Positions 44,940-55,313 are shown, numbered from the stretch's first letter. The stretch: 64,000 nucleotides of DNA from Adenophora triphylla var. japonica (GCA_022495995.1 JAFEMH010000532.1:124001-188000); one strand, 5' to 3'. The notes: a model not told the origin generated them from the letters alone. Numbers and translations: made by a program.

Positions 44940-45440
44940 CCTAACCCTTCAATTCAACCACCGGCCGTCAAGCGTAAGACCGGACCTCGCCCACTTCAAC
45001 GGCAATTCAACCACCGGCCGTCAAGCGTAAGACCGGTCCTCGCCCACTTCAACGGCAAATCAATCCCCGGCCGTCAGCGTAAGACCGGTCCTCGCCCACT
45101 TCAACGGCAAATCAACCACCGGCCGTCAGCGTAAGACCGGTCCTCGCCCACTTCAACGGCAAATCAACCACCGGCCGTCAGCGTAAGACCGGTCCTCGCC
45201 CACTTCAACGGCAATTCAACCCGGCCGTCAAGCGTAAGACCGGTCCTCGCCCAGCGGCAACGGCAAATCAAGCCGGCCGTCAACGTAAGACCGGTCCTCG
45301 CCCACTTCAACGGCAAATCAACCACCGGCCGTCGGCGTAAGACCGGACCTCGCCCCTTCAACGGCAAATCAACCACCGGCCGTCGGCGTAAGACCGGACC
45401 TCGCCCGCTCAAGCGGCAATTCAACCACCGCCGGCTCAAG
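44940..45440 (+). repeat. Tandem array, about 53 bp unit
   Basis: About nine copies with blocks CGCCCACTTCAACGGCAA, TCAACCACCGGCCGTC and AGCGTAAGACCGGTCCT. It is a diverged relative of the 52-bp array of A1. The minus-strand frame 45164-45439 simply reads the repeats. Confidence 0.9.
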
Positions 45441-46080
45441 CGGCAATTCCGACCTCCCAGCTCAACGGCAATTCAGAAGGAGCCAACACCTCCCGGCCAC
45501 GAATATCAAGGCACAAGACGCCTCCAAGCGCTCAGCGACAACTCAACCATTTGGCCCTCGAAAGAGGTCCGAAGTCATCTTCCCAACAGAAAAGGGCCCC
45601 TACAAGGTCACGCATCCCCAGCAATTCAAGCACCGGCAGTCAGATGTAAGCCCGAACTTCGCCCACCTCAACGGCAACGCAAGCACCGGCCATCAAAGTA
45701 AGCCCGAGCTCCTCCAAGTCAAAGGGAAGTCATACAAGACTGCATATCCCCAGCATCGGCCATCATCCTTGCCCACTCAACGGCAAAACAAGCACGCGAA
45801 GGAGCCAACACCTCCGAGTACAAGTCCCAAGGCACGAAGCGCCTCCAAAATGCCAAATGGTGAAGCAATCACCGGCCGTCATCCTTGCCCACTTCAACGG
45901 CAGCGCAAGCACCGGCAGTCATCGTAAGTCCAACCTTCTACATCAACATGCAAAAACACAAATGGCATCTACGCCTCTCGAAGCACAAGGCAGCCACGCC
46001 TCCACACCTGCGGCTAGAGGACGATTCAAAGTCCTCGCGCATTACATCCACAACTGCGGCTAGAAGACGATTCAAAGTCC
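45441..46080 (+). other. Degenerate repeat region of A2
   Basis: Mixed remnants of the 52/53-bp unit, including GCCCACCTCAACGGCAACGC (45661) and CCCACTTCAACGGCAGCGCA (45888), with single-copy text shared with A1 15300-15560. No gene. Confidence 0.6.
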
Positions 46081-46290
46081 TCGCGCATTACATCAACCGC
46101 CGCCAGATGACGATTCAAAGTCCTCCAGCGTGGCACCAACCGCCGCCAGATGACGATTCAAAGTCCTCCAGCGTGGCACCAACCGCCGCCAGATGACGAT
46201 TCAAAGTCCTCCAGCGTGGCACCAACCGCCGCCAGATGACGATTCAAAGTCCTCCAGCGTGGCACCAACCGCAATCAGAAGACGATTCAA
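46081..46290 (+). repeat. Tandem array, 43 bp unit
   Basis: About four to five copies of a 43-bp unit with blocks AGATGACGATTCAAAGTCCT and CCAGCGTGGCACCAACCGCC. A1 has a single remnant (GATGACGATTCAAGTC near 15580), so the array expanded in A2 or collapsed in A1. Confidence 0.9.
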
Positions 46291-46359
46291 GTCCTCACAA
46301 CTATCTCCGGCCCGGAAGGCCTTAAACCACCCGATTAGGAAAATCGTAAAACTTCCATC

Positions 46360-47035
46360 CCAGGACGCCACCACGTCCTCACATTTGACCTATGCGGTCA
46401 CCCAGGACGCCACCACGTCCTTATCACTGACCTATGCGGTCACCCAGGACGCCACCACGTCCTTATCAGCTATGCGGTCGCGGGACGCCAGCGTCCTTAT
46501 CAGCGACTATGCGGTCACCCGGGACGCCGCCACGTCCTTACCGCGACCTATGCGGTCACCCAGGACGCCACTACGTCCTTATCACCGACCTATGCGGTCA
46601 CCCGGGACGCCGCCACGTCACTTACCTGGCTATGCGGTCGCGGGGCGCCGCACGTCCTTATCACCGACTATCACGGTCACCCGGGACGCCGCCCACGTCC
46701 TTATGACCTATGCGGTCACCCGGGACGCCGCACGTCCTTATCAGGCCTATGCGGTCACCCGGGACGCCGCCACGTCCTTATCATGCGGTCGCGGACCGCA
46801 CGTCCTTACCGACTTTATCGGTCAGGGGCGCCGCCACGTCCTTACCGCGACCTATGCGGTCACCCGGGACGCCGCCACGTCCTTATCACCGACCTATGCG
46901 GTCACCCGGGACGCCGCCACGTCACTTATCGCACGCCGCCACGTCCTTATCAGGCTATGCGGTCGCGGGACGCCGCACGTCCTTATCACCGACCTATGCG
47001 GTCACCCGGGACACCGCCGTCCTCACCGACCTCGG
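46360..47035 (+). repeat. Tandem array, about 41-42 bp unit
   Basis: About 16 copies with blocks GACGCCGCCACGTCCTTATC and ACCGACCTATGCGGTCACCC. Homologous to the 41-bp array of A1. Several units are shortened by 4-10 bp. The 313-residue frame over it is a repeat artefact. Confidence 0.9.
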
Positions 47036-47303
47036 CGGTCACACGACACTTCGGGCACCACCACGCCCGCGTATTCACGAACACTCACCCCACGCCGAAC
47101 TACGACCGGGCTTGATTCCCGCCGGGATACGTAGGAATCCTATCACGGGGTCCCGGCTATTGACCTAAACGGTCACCCAAAGGACACCACCACGTCCTCA
47201 CTTTGACCCTCACGGTCACTTCCTCTCCCCACGCGATCCAGTTAGGACCCTTATCTTATCGGCGACCCCACTTCTTTCATAAGTGACGTCGTCGAGGGCT
47301 TAC
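47036..47303 (+). other. 3' end of A2 with hairpin and PPT
   Basis: CTTGATTCCCGCCGGGATAC then GTAGGAATCC (47110-47140) forms the conserved GATTCC/GGAATC pair. CTTCTTTCATAAGTGACGTC and GTCGAGGGCTTAC end at the 3' LTR; the G-rich part is the polypurine tract. Confidence 0.72.
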
Positions 47304-48707
47304 TGTAAGTACCCCAATCTGGATCACTCCCTTTCAAACACACGGGAAACACCGTAGACTCATCCACGCAGTCTCGGAGACCTCTCTCACTCAAAACCCT
47401 CTCAAAACCCTCTCGAGCCCCAACAAACCAAGGGAGGAGCCTTTACAGGATAAAAGGGACAAAAAGGACCTTTTGGGAATTTTCGAAATCGGAAAAGCAA
47501 TTAAGGTCCGTACGGACCTCTTTGTTTCAATGATTACTAAATCCCCTTAAAGTCCACAATATTCCCTCAAATCCGGAAGAAATGATGACTTCCTGCGAGT
47601 TGGTCCGTACGGACCTCTTTGCATGCAAGATGGTCGTACGGACCTTATTGCATGGGGGACATCATCATTCGAGAATATTCTCCATCATTGCGAGATTCCC
47701 TCAAATCGAGGAAATCCAAAATTCTGGATAACCAAGGAGGTCCGTACGGACCTCTTTGCACGAAAATTTTTACTATAAATAGAGGGCTCCCCCTCCTCAT
47801 TTTCACACACCTCCCACTTCTCTCTTCCTCCCTAAGCCTTCTGGCTCCCCTTCTAAGACCTTTCGAGGCATTCCCGGCCCCTTCGGATCCTTCCGAGGCC
47901 TTAGAGCTCCCTCGAGGTGCTCAGAAGCCTCCCGAGCGCTCCCGAGACGGCTCCGCGCTGCCAGAGGCACTCTCGAGGTACTCTGAGGCCCCTCGTGGTA
48001 CTCAGGAGGCCTTGCACAGTCTTTCCACGGTGTCCGGCTCTTTCCAGAGTCAAGCCGGCGATCCCAAACCACGCCGAAACTCTGCCCGAGTGACTCACCG
48101 CCACCACAACGCACGCCGAACCTCGCCCGAGTGATCCCGACGATCCCCACGCACGCCGAACCTGCGCCCGAACGCAGCCTACAACCTCAACTCACGCCGA
48201 AACTCTGTCCGCGGACAACCGGCATCTCCGAAGCAATCCCGATCCATGGGAGCAGCTACTCCGACCTCAAACACCATTCCCCAGCGGAAGACAGACGCGA
48301 ACCAACATTGGTAAGGCTTCCTTCCTATACTATTTCAATACATTTCCATACATAGCATACAATGTAGACATCCGATACAGCATGCATTTTTAAAAGCACA
48401 CACACACACACACAACATTTAAAGGATATTAGGGGTATCCGAAAGACTCGTTTTACGAGGCTACTCGGGTGAGCTCTAATATTCTAATATTCTCTTCTAG
48501 GGAGTCATCGACCTCCGAACTCAAAATCTCATCACACAAAAACGAGTTTAAAATTTATCTTTAAGCGATGCCCTTTTTCAATGTTTTGGGCTTAATAAAA
48601 ACGGCGTGGCGACTCTACAAATGCGAAAACAAACGGCGAGACACCTCCGACGCGAAAGATGCCAGATGCCGGGGCCGCGAGGCCTTTCTCGGATCCGGGC
48701 TATTTCA
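47304..48707 (+). repeat. 3' LTR of element A2
   Basis: TGTAAGTACCCC to GGATCCGGGCTATTTCA, 1404 bp. Palindromes at 47505-47518, 47602-47615, one with a lost C at about 47632-47644, and 47739-47752. TATA box 47774-47781; TGGCGACTCT at 48607-48616. Confidence 0.93.
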
Positions 48708-48770
48708 CAACCGCGTTCTTTCGTTATCGGTCCTTTCATGACGAGCCATTGGGTCCCAATCACCTTCCAT
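48708..48770 (-). pseudogene. Exon 1 of aORF2 of element C, cut by A2
   Basis: On the minus strand ATG at 48770 begins M-E-G-D-W-D-P-M-A-R-H-E-R-T-D-N-E-R-T-R and runs into the A2 3' LTR at 48707. Its place (right after A2, with exons 2-4 on the far side of A2) and its upstream palindrome fit the short basic/acidic first exon seen in A2 (44636-44470), although the residues differ. The insertion destroys the exon-intron junction. Upstream frames exist on the minus strand, so the start is not certain. Confidence 0.5.
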
Positions 48771-48920
48771 ATCGATTTTCCTTCGCAAATCCGAGCAAAT
48801 CTTGCAATTTGGGGTGGATTTTCTCTCCTCCTCTCTCTCCCTCTCGTCGGAATTAATGGGGAAAATGACTTCCCCTTCCTCGGCCTCAGCTCTGAAAAGG
48901 TCATGGCCAATTTCAATCAA

Positions 48921-48934
48921 AGTCCAGCCGGACT
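48921..48934 (-). promoter_or_regulatory. LTR-type palindrome upstream of aORF2 (C)
   Basis: AGTCCAGCCGGACT differs by one base from AGTCCGGCCGGACT in the family-B LTR (51038-51051). Shared flanks extend the match: TCAAAGTCC before and GGACTC then TGCAC after. It lies about 150 bp upstream of the aORF2 ATG. Confidence 0.75.
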
Positions 48935-49159
48935 CTTGTTGCACCAGAAAATTTTTTGCCACTTTGGCCCCTCAGTTTTTCGCAGTTTCAATTTTACCAC
49001 TTTTGGCCCCCAAAAGTGTAAAATTTCCCCCAGTTAGACCTTTCTAACACCCCATCCCCCGAGAATAAATTCTCAGTTAGTTTTCACTAACGCCCATCTC
49101 CTAATGTTAAATTCCCAGTTAGTTTTCACTAACGCCCGTCTCCAGACGTTAAATTCAAT
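48935..49159. other. Non-coding stretch of C 3' region
   Basis: Pyrimidine- and A/T-rich, including repeated CAGTTAGTTTTCACTAACGC at about 49074 and 49120. No gene. Confidence 0.5.
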
Positions 49160-49575
49160 TCCCAGTTGACGTTTGACGTTCAAACGCTCAATCATGTCTC
49201 CGGACATTCCAGTTACAATTCCGTCTCCAGACGTTAAATTCAATTCCCAATTGACGTTTGACGTTCAAACGCTCAATCATGTCTCCGGACATTCCAGTTA
49301 CAATCCCGTCTCCAGACGTTAAATTCGATTCTCAGTTGACGTTTGACGTTCAAACGCTCAATCATGTCTCCGAACATTCCAGTTACATTTCCGTCTCCAG
49401 ACGTTAAATTCCCAGTTGACGTTTGACGTTTAAACGCTCAATCATGTCTCCGGACATTCCAGTTACAATCCCATCTCCAGACGTTAAATTCGATTCTCAG
49501 TTGACGTTTGACGTTCAAACGCTCAATCATGTCTCCGGACATTCCAGTTATGATTCCGTCTCCCGACGTTAAATT
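49160..49575 (+). repeat. Tandem array, 85 bp unit
   Basis: Five copies at 49165, 49250, 49335, 49415 and 49500 (spacing 85, 85, 80, 85), each with GTTGACGTTTGACGTTCAAA, CGCTCAATCATGTCTCCGGA and CCGTCTCCAGACGTTAAATT. The GACGTT and AACGTC arms allow foldback within the unit. Confidence 0.92.
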
Positions 49576-49600
49576 TTCTAATGGTTTTCACCATCATATA

Positions 49601-50010
49601 TCCCCCGGCAGCTGCAATAAGCCTGAACCCCAAGGCACGAACGCCTTGCAACAATCCTTCTTCGGCCATCCTCGTAAGTCCGAACACCTTGTCACTTCAG
49701 CAAGTGAACATTCATCTCCCCCGGCAGCTGCAATAAGCCCGAACCCCAAGGCACGAACGCCTTGCAACAATCCCTCTTCGGCCATCCTCGTAAGTCCGAA
49801 CACCTTGTCACTTCAGCAAGTGAACATTCATCTCCCCCGGCAGCTGCAATAAGCCCGAACCCCAAGGCACGAACGCCTTGCAACAATCCCTCTTCGGCCA
49901 TCCTCGTAAGTCCGAACACCTTGTCACTTCAGCAAGTGAACATTCATCTCCCCGGCAGCTGCAATAAGCCCGCACAACAATCCTTCTTCGGCCATCAAGG
50001 TAAGCCTGAA
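49601..50010 (+). repeat. Tandem array, 116 bp unit
   Basis: Units start at 49601, 49717, 49833 and 49949 (spacing exactly 116) with CCCCCGGCAGCTGCAATAAG, CACGAACGCCTTGCAACAAT and CACTTCAGCAAGTGAACATT. The last is partial. The identical spacing points to recent expansion. Frames on both strands only echo the repeat. Confidence 0.93.
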
Positions 50011-50184
50011 TGCTCATCCCCAGCAGGATTCTAAAGAAGAAACGTCGATCCTCCCGAGTTGTTAATAACGCCAGTTTAACACAACCGTTCTTATCAGTAC
50101 CGCCGTATCCCCAGCAGGATAAACCTGGCAGCAGCAATAAGCCCAGTACCCAAGGCACGAACGCCTTCATATCAGGATAAACGT

Positions 50185-50400
50185 ATCCTCGCAACTCCGG
50201 TTGAGGGGCCACACGCCCTCGCATGTATCAGCAGCTCCGGTTTGAGGCGCCACACGCCCTCGTAAGCTCCAACAACTCCGGTTTGAGCCGCCACACGCCC
50301 TCGTCAGTATCAGCAACTCTGGTTTGAGGTGCCACACGCCCTCGTATGTTCAGCAACTCCGGTTTGAGGCGCCACACGCCCTCGAAGGTTACAGAAGTCC
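50185..50400 (+). repeat. Tandem array, 41 bp unit (C)
   Basis: Five copies near 50192, 50232, 50273, 50314 and 50354 with CAACTCCGGTTTGAGGCGCC and ACACGCCCTCG. Sequence is unlike the A arrays but the unit length and position before the conserved hairpin are the same. Confidence 0.9.
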
Positions 50401-50632
50401 CAGGTTCAGACGCCTCCGAATAGTCTCGCTCAGGTCAAAGTCCCCACGCGCGGCCCTTGCACCTACGAACTACGATCGGCTTGATTCCCGCTCGGGATAT
50501 GTAAGAATCCTTTCGCTAAGGGTCCAGCCAGCTGACCGCCCAGGTCTTTCAAAATAAGGCATCCCGATTTGGATCCTTATCTTTTTTCAAAGACCCCACC
50601 TCCTTCGGAGGAGACGTTGCTGAGGGGCTAAC
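50401..50632 (+). other. 3' end of C with hairpin and PPT
   Basis: CGGCTTGATTCCCGCTCGGG followed by ATATGTAAGAATCC (50478-50512) keeps a GATTC/GAATC pair. CTCCTTCGGAGGAGACGTTG is a short inverted repeat. TGAGGGGCTAAC then leads into the 3' LTR. Confidence 0.7.
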
Positions 50633-52715
50633 TGTAAGTACCCAAATCCTGATCATCAAAATCCGTCAGAAAGTTAACCAAAATCCGTTAACTGGCCCGC
50701 TCCAGGTTAACCGGAACTCGTTAAACTCCCCATTGCCATGCCAACGAGACGTCCCGGGACTGCCCCGTGCCTCCCGACGTCGAAGCATACTTAACACGTG
50801 TCATCTCACGTAAAAGTACGGCTTTCCCTGAAAAACACACTTTCCGGCACTTTCCGGGGGCATTTCGGACATTTTTCGGACTGTTATTTTAAAAAACGGA
50901 CAAAACCGGGACCGGGGAACGAACTCCCACGCATTTGGTGAGTCATGGGACACATGGCAGCCATGCCACAGCCCACCCATCACCCTTCAATCAGAAATCA
51001 AAGGGAAAAGACTAAAATACCCCTGGTATACAGTCAAAGTCCGGCCGGACTCCCTGTGCACATTTTCTGAAATTGCCAGCAAGCCCCTCAAAATTCCAAA
51101 ATACCACAAAACCCCTGGAAATCAGTCTAAGTCCGGCCGGACACTTACTGCATTTTTCACCTATAAATAGGAGGGCTGTCAAAGCCATTTGATAACAACA
51201 TTTTACCCCAAAAATTCACCACAGCCCACAGTACAAACCAGTTTCACCCCTCCCAAGCTCTCATTTTGCCTCGATTCGCGTGAAACCTCCGTATTTCGAT
51301 CAAATACGTCCCTCACCACTACGAAACACCATTTCAAATCACTTTTCGTGTCCCGTACACACCTTCCGAGCCAAAGGAGTCGACCCTACCCATAGGTATA
51401 ACTCCCTCTCTCTGATCTCTCGTTTCGTCTCGGTTTACGCGCCAGTCGCTATAACCGTTTTGAACACCGTTACTGAAATGTAGACGCCTCCGTCTAACGG
51501 GGTCCGATACGTTTTAGCCCCTCGATCCTCTTCTCTTTCTGTAAGAGAAGTAATCATGGGTTAAAACGGCGTTCCAACCCTGTTTCGTTTACTTTTTCTG
51601 TCATTTACCATTCCGGATCGATCGATCCATTGATCGTCATTTACTTTCTGTCATTTACAATTCCGAGCCGTTTTGGCTCATTGATCGTCATTTACTCTTC
51701 CGAGCCGTTTTGGTTCGTCGATCGTCATTTACGATTCCGGATCGTTTGATTCCGTTGATACTGCTTTAAATACTGTCATTTAAAAAGTCCGACCCGTTTG
51801 GATCGTGATAGTATTTATCTTTCAAAGTCCGAGTCGCAACCCGATTCGTTGATTGCATGTCATTTAATACGCATTTTTCCCGTAAAAATCGTTAACAATG
51901 TAATGCCCGATTCAAAACCGGAGTTCGTCCTTCGAACTCTCTTTCAAAACACGCGAAATGACGTTTGGCATCCGAACGCTCATCTTTCAAACTAAAAGCC
52001 GCTATTTGACATTCAAAATCATTTAATACGTTTTTTCCCGTAAAAATCGTTAACAATGACTCGCCCGGTTCAAAACCAAAAGTTCGTCATTCGAACCCCT
52101 TTTCAAAAAAGCTCAAAATCGACGTTTGCCACGCAAACGCTCATTTCAAACTCAAAATCGACGTTTGCTACGCAAACGCTCATTTCAAACTCAAAATCGA
52201 CGTTTGTCACGCAAACGCTCATTTCCGTCTCAAAATCGACGTTTGTCATTCAAACGATCGCTTTTTTCAAAAAGTCACCTAATCAATGTTTGACATTCAA
52301 ACCATGATTAATCTTGTCATTCAAGCCCCCATTTCAAAACACACACACACACACACACACGATTTCGAGAAAGGTAGAAAGACTCGTCATGCGAGGCATT
52401 TCGGGTGATCTCGTAATACTCTTACCGAAATGTAACGTGACCTCCGAACCTAACAATCTCTGGTACTAAAAAGCTTTTTACTCGTTTTTGCTACCAATAA
52501 AAATGACCCCCATTTTTAAAGCCTTTTTCTAAGTTTTTGCTACCAATAAAAACGACACCAATTCCACAAAAGCCGTTTCTCAACGTTTGGGCTCAAAATA
52601 CAAAACCGTGTGGCGACTCCTTGTTTTTTCCTTCCCATGAAGGGAGGTCTCAGACACCAACCCTCAGCGAAAGACAACCACGTTTCGCGCCCGCGCGAAA
52701 TCCTGGGTAATTTCA
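50633..52715 (+). repeat. 3' LTR of element C (family B)
   Basis: TGTAAGTACCCA to CTGGGTAATTTCA, 2083 bp. It contains AGTCCGGCCGGACT at 51038-51051 and AGTCCGGCCGGAC at 51130-51142, a TATA box at 51162-51169, tandem repeats at 51595-51745 and 52090-52260 (39-bp unit with AAAATCGACGTTTG), a CA microsatellite at 52340-52360 and TGGCGACTCC at 52611-52620. The LTR ends are the same as in family A, so both belong to one lineage. A portion occurs inverted at 1-911. Confidence 0.9.
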
Positions 52716-52895
52716 CCTATAGAAAGCATAAAAGTGTTGGACCAACCCAACACTTGAAAAACAAATTGTCTTGGCCCTTATGGGCCGATTACAAACCAAA
52801 AAATTGTCTTTGAGACGCAGCCCAATTCAAACCAAAGTTTTCCAAAGCCTAAGTTTTTAAACAACCAAAAGTTTTTTCAAAAGAAACATCTTCCT
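52716..52895. other. Flank of element C
   Basis: Contains an imperfect inverted repeat AAGTGTTGGACCAACCCAAC followed by ACTT (52730-52755). Otherwise nothing recognised; probably 3' flank of the minus-strand gene. Confidence 0.45.
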
Positions 52896-54549
52896 TCATG
52901 GGGTGGCTACTGCCACTGATGTTGTCGCTGCTCCTTCTTCAATGATGTCATCATCCTTAGCTGATGAGGATCTTTCTCCTACCTCCTCTCCCTTAGCATC
53001 CAAGGCCTTCAAGAGGGAACATTGTTGCTCAACATTCCACTCTGTGTGCTTCCCAGCATGTAACTCCTCCATCATTTGAATTTTAATCTCAATCATGCTT
53101 CGGGCAGCGGAGGCCATCATATTCTTCTTAATTTCTTCAATCTCCTGCAGCTGGTGTCTTGGATAGAGGACATTCACTTCATCAAGTTTTCTACCTCATT
53201 CTGAAGATTTTCATTCTTCTTAGCTGAAGCCTCCCTCTGTTTCTTGATCTGAATAACTTCCAGCACCAACATCCTATTCCTTTCCTCAAGACTGCTCATT
53301 CTTATCTTAGCTGCATCAACACCCTGATTGCTTGCCTGAGTTTGCCCAACAAAATTTGATCAAAACCATGAGATGCATTATTCAAATAAGGAATGCCTTT
53401 TGAAACTCTGTTTTTTCAAGAAACATACCACTGCAGCTTTAGCCAGCGCTTCTTCCACATCCCCTAAGCCTGTTTCATCCACATTTATCACCTCCTTCGA
53501 ATTACTCTTCCTCTTTCTTCACCCTTTCTCCTACAGATGGTGCCTCCATCTCTTTCTTAGGCGCCAGTAACTGATTGCTTTCCTGATTTTGCCCAACAAA
53601 ATCTTGAAGATCCTTTAGAGAAAAAGCAGCAGTAGACTTTGAAACTGTCAGGAAAGCATGCTGTCAGAAGAAAGCAGAATCCAGATATCTAAAGTTTTGT
53701 AGACAAAATTTAAAGATCTTACCAGTAGACATTTCGGTAGATGGTGGTATCTCCTTGTCCTCAGAGATTGCTATAGCTTCAAAAGGTTGGAAATATCGCT
53801 CCCCCTCTGAGAACTCCAACAGTCTTCTCACCTTCCCAATTGTCTCGGTAGAAAGATGGAAAACCTTAGCCCAATCAATAGCTACAAAAACAAGACAAGG
53901 AAAATTACAACAAGTAAGTGCGGGAAATAAGGGAAAATTGAAGTTTGAAAGAGGGATACCTTCCCTATTCCAATCAGTCGCCAAGAAATCTCCTTCCTCC
54001 AAGGAATTCTTCTCAACAAGAAAGTATTTTGATTTCCAACCCCTATCATTCACGGTTACTTTCAAAAACAGAGGTTTCATGCCTGACCTAGTCTTAAGAA
54101 GGTATCTCGTGGAACCGAAAGTTTGAAGCTCGTATACAAAGGCCAACTCCCTTAAACCTATGTCTAAACTGAATTCACGATTCACTCGCAAAACACAAGA
54201 AAAGATCCTCCAAACCATAGGCATCAGTTGGACAAAAGCAAGGTTAGTTTTTCTAAAAAAACTCATTTATCAGTGCATGGAAAGGATAAGAGAAGCCTAG
54301 AGTGAAGGGGTATTCATAGAAACAAACCCATTGCGAAGAAACAAAATCACACCTAAGGAAAACATCAAAGGGCCTAAAGATGGTAGAATCCGGGAAGCAG
54401 TGACAATCTATGATAGATTCAATCAACTCGTTGTTGAAAACATAGATTTCCTCATCTGATTTTGCCAACAACCCTTCACACGAAAAACCCCCATCCTTGT
54501 TCGAACTCAAAGGATTTTTCGCAGCTTTGCCCTTTTTCGATTTAACCAT
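52896..54549 (-). pseudogene. Transposon-like gene (putative gypsy-type domain) with introns
   Basis: ATG at 54549 starts M-V-K-S-K-K-G-K-A-A-K. The N-terminal part (to 53960) contains D-I-G-L-R-E-L-A-F-V-Y-E-L and W-K-S-K-Y-F-L-V, resembling the plant 'putative gypsy type transposon' domain (PF04195). A run of seven T near 54255 shifts the frame by one. Introns: 53959-53882 (GTATCC..TTGTAG, 78 bp, so the frame reads through) and 53722-53645 (GTAAGA..GACAG). A later segment is K/E-rich, and 53177-52896 (L-Q-E-I-E-E-I-K-K-N-M-M) looks coiled-coil, ending A-T-P-stop. Another frame change lies near 53505. The product would be about 450 residues; function unknown. No LTRs flank it. Confidence 0.65.
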
Positions 54550-55073
54550 TTTTTGAAAAAGCAAAAAGGGAGAAAAAGAGAGGGAAATATTTTACCTTGA
54601 AGATGGAATCACCGCCATGAAGAAGAAGATGGATGAAAACGATTGAAAAAAGTGGAGAAGAAAGTGAAAGGCAACTCGGTTAAAAACCCCAGATCTTTGG
54701 GGTAGTTACGCTAATTAAGTGGAGTTAAACTCCTTAACTGCCACGTGTCTCTACAAATTTATTTAACTGCCGAGCTTCTAGAAGGAAGTAGAAAAAACTG
54801 ACCTTTTAAGTTCATTTAAATGACAGTTTTTTGGGGACAATTGTTGTTGGTAAATTCAGGATTGCTACATCTTGAGTTGATTACCAGCATGTCGTCATCT
54901 TCACACCCCTAGACAAGGTAAAAGTTATTTACATAATTAATTTATTATTTATTTCTGTTATATTTAATTACAGGGGTAAAAGAACATGGGAAAAACATGT
55001 TCCATGGACTCCTTTCAACGGTTTGAAAGACCAAGTCAAGATGAAGACAATATGCCAAAATTCTAGGGAAGTT
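54550..55073. other. Upstream region and spacer
   Basis: 54550-54700 is the 5' region of the minus-strand gene, purine-rich on the plus strand. The rest is A/T-rich without a supported gene. AGTTTTTTGGGGACAATTGT near 54824 is the only notable phrase. Confidence 0.45.
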
Positions 55074-55313
55074 TGTTAGGATTTTGTCTTCTGTTATTTT
55101 TCTTTTCTATTTAAAAGCTCATGGCTGGAACACATCGGACAGACACACACGCATCATTCAAACACAGTTCACAAACACTCTGTAATCTGCCATAGCTTCA
55201 TCTTTTGTAACTCAAAGATATTAATACAATTGTTTGGGAAGTTAGGTGCTCATAATCACCTCCCGAGGTTTTGGGCCGGCGAGATAGTTATCTCAAGGGT
55301 TTTCCTCGTTACA
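55074..55313 (+). repeat. Short copia-type LTR
   Basis: TGTTAGGATTTTGTC to CCTCGTTACA, 240 bp, with TATTTAAAAG as TATA box near 55108 and, right after the end, TGATCGAGCCATCC, which resembles a decayed tRNA-Met primer site (TGGTATCAGAGC form). No partner LTR was found, so it is a solo LTR or the 5' remnant of a truncated element. Confidence 0.5.

Larger units (their letters stand above)
31052..48707 (+). mobile_element. Tat/Ogre-lineage element A2, nested in C
   Basis: Direct LTRs at 31052-32527 and 47304-48707 flank a 14.8-kb interior with the same order as A1: PBS, leader, gag, protease, RT-less spacer, integrase, aORF1 and aORF2 antisense, tandem arrays, 3' end. It keeps the aORF2 5' half that A1 has lost. 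Flanks are both element C (aORF2 intron on the left, aORF2 exon 1 on the right). The flanking pentamers AACAT and CAACC do not form a target-site duplication. Confidence 0.92.
18346..52715 (+). mobile_element. Tat/Ogre element C (5' truncated, split by A2)
   Basis: Parts run in order gag-like region, protease, G-patch, RT, RNase H, archaeal-type RNase H, integrase (duplicated), aORF1 and aORF2 antisense, then, after the A2 insertion (31052-48707), aORF2 exon 1, tandem arrays, purine-rich tract and the 3' LTR at 50633-52715. No 5' LTR or PBS is in the window. RT plus the second RNase H place it in the Tat lineage. Decay is mainly through stop codons and a few deletions, unlike the indel-ridden A copies. 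Confidence 0.85.

Noticed and set aside
46193..47134. 313-residue plus-strand open frame
   Set aside because: It is the read-through of the 43-bp and 41-bp tandem arrays; frames of similar length exist in other phases and the protein is only a repeat of the unit.
31047..48712. Target-site duplication of A2
   Set aside because: AACAT and CAACC do not match, and shifting the LTR ends by one or two bases does not help.
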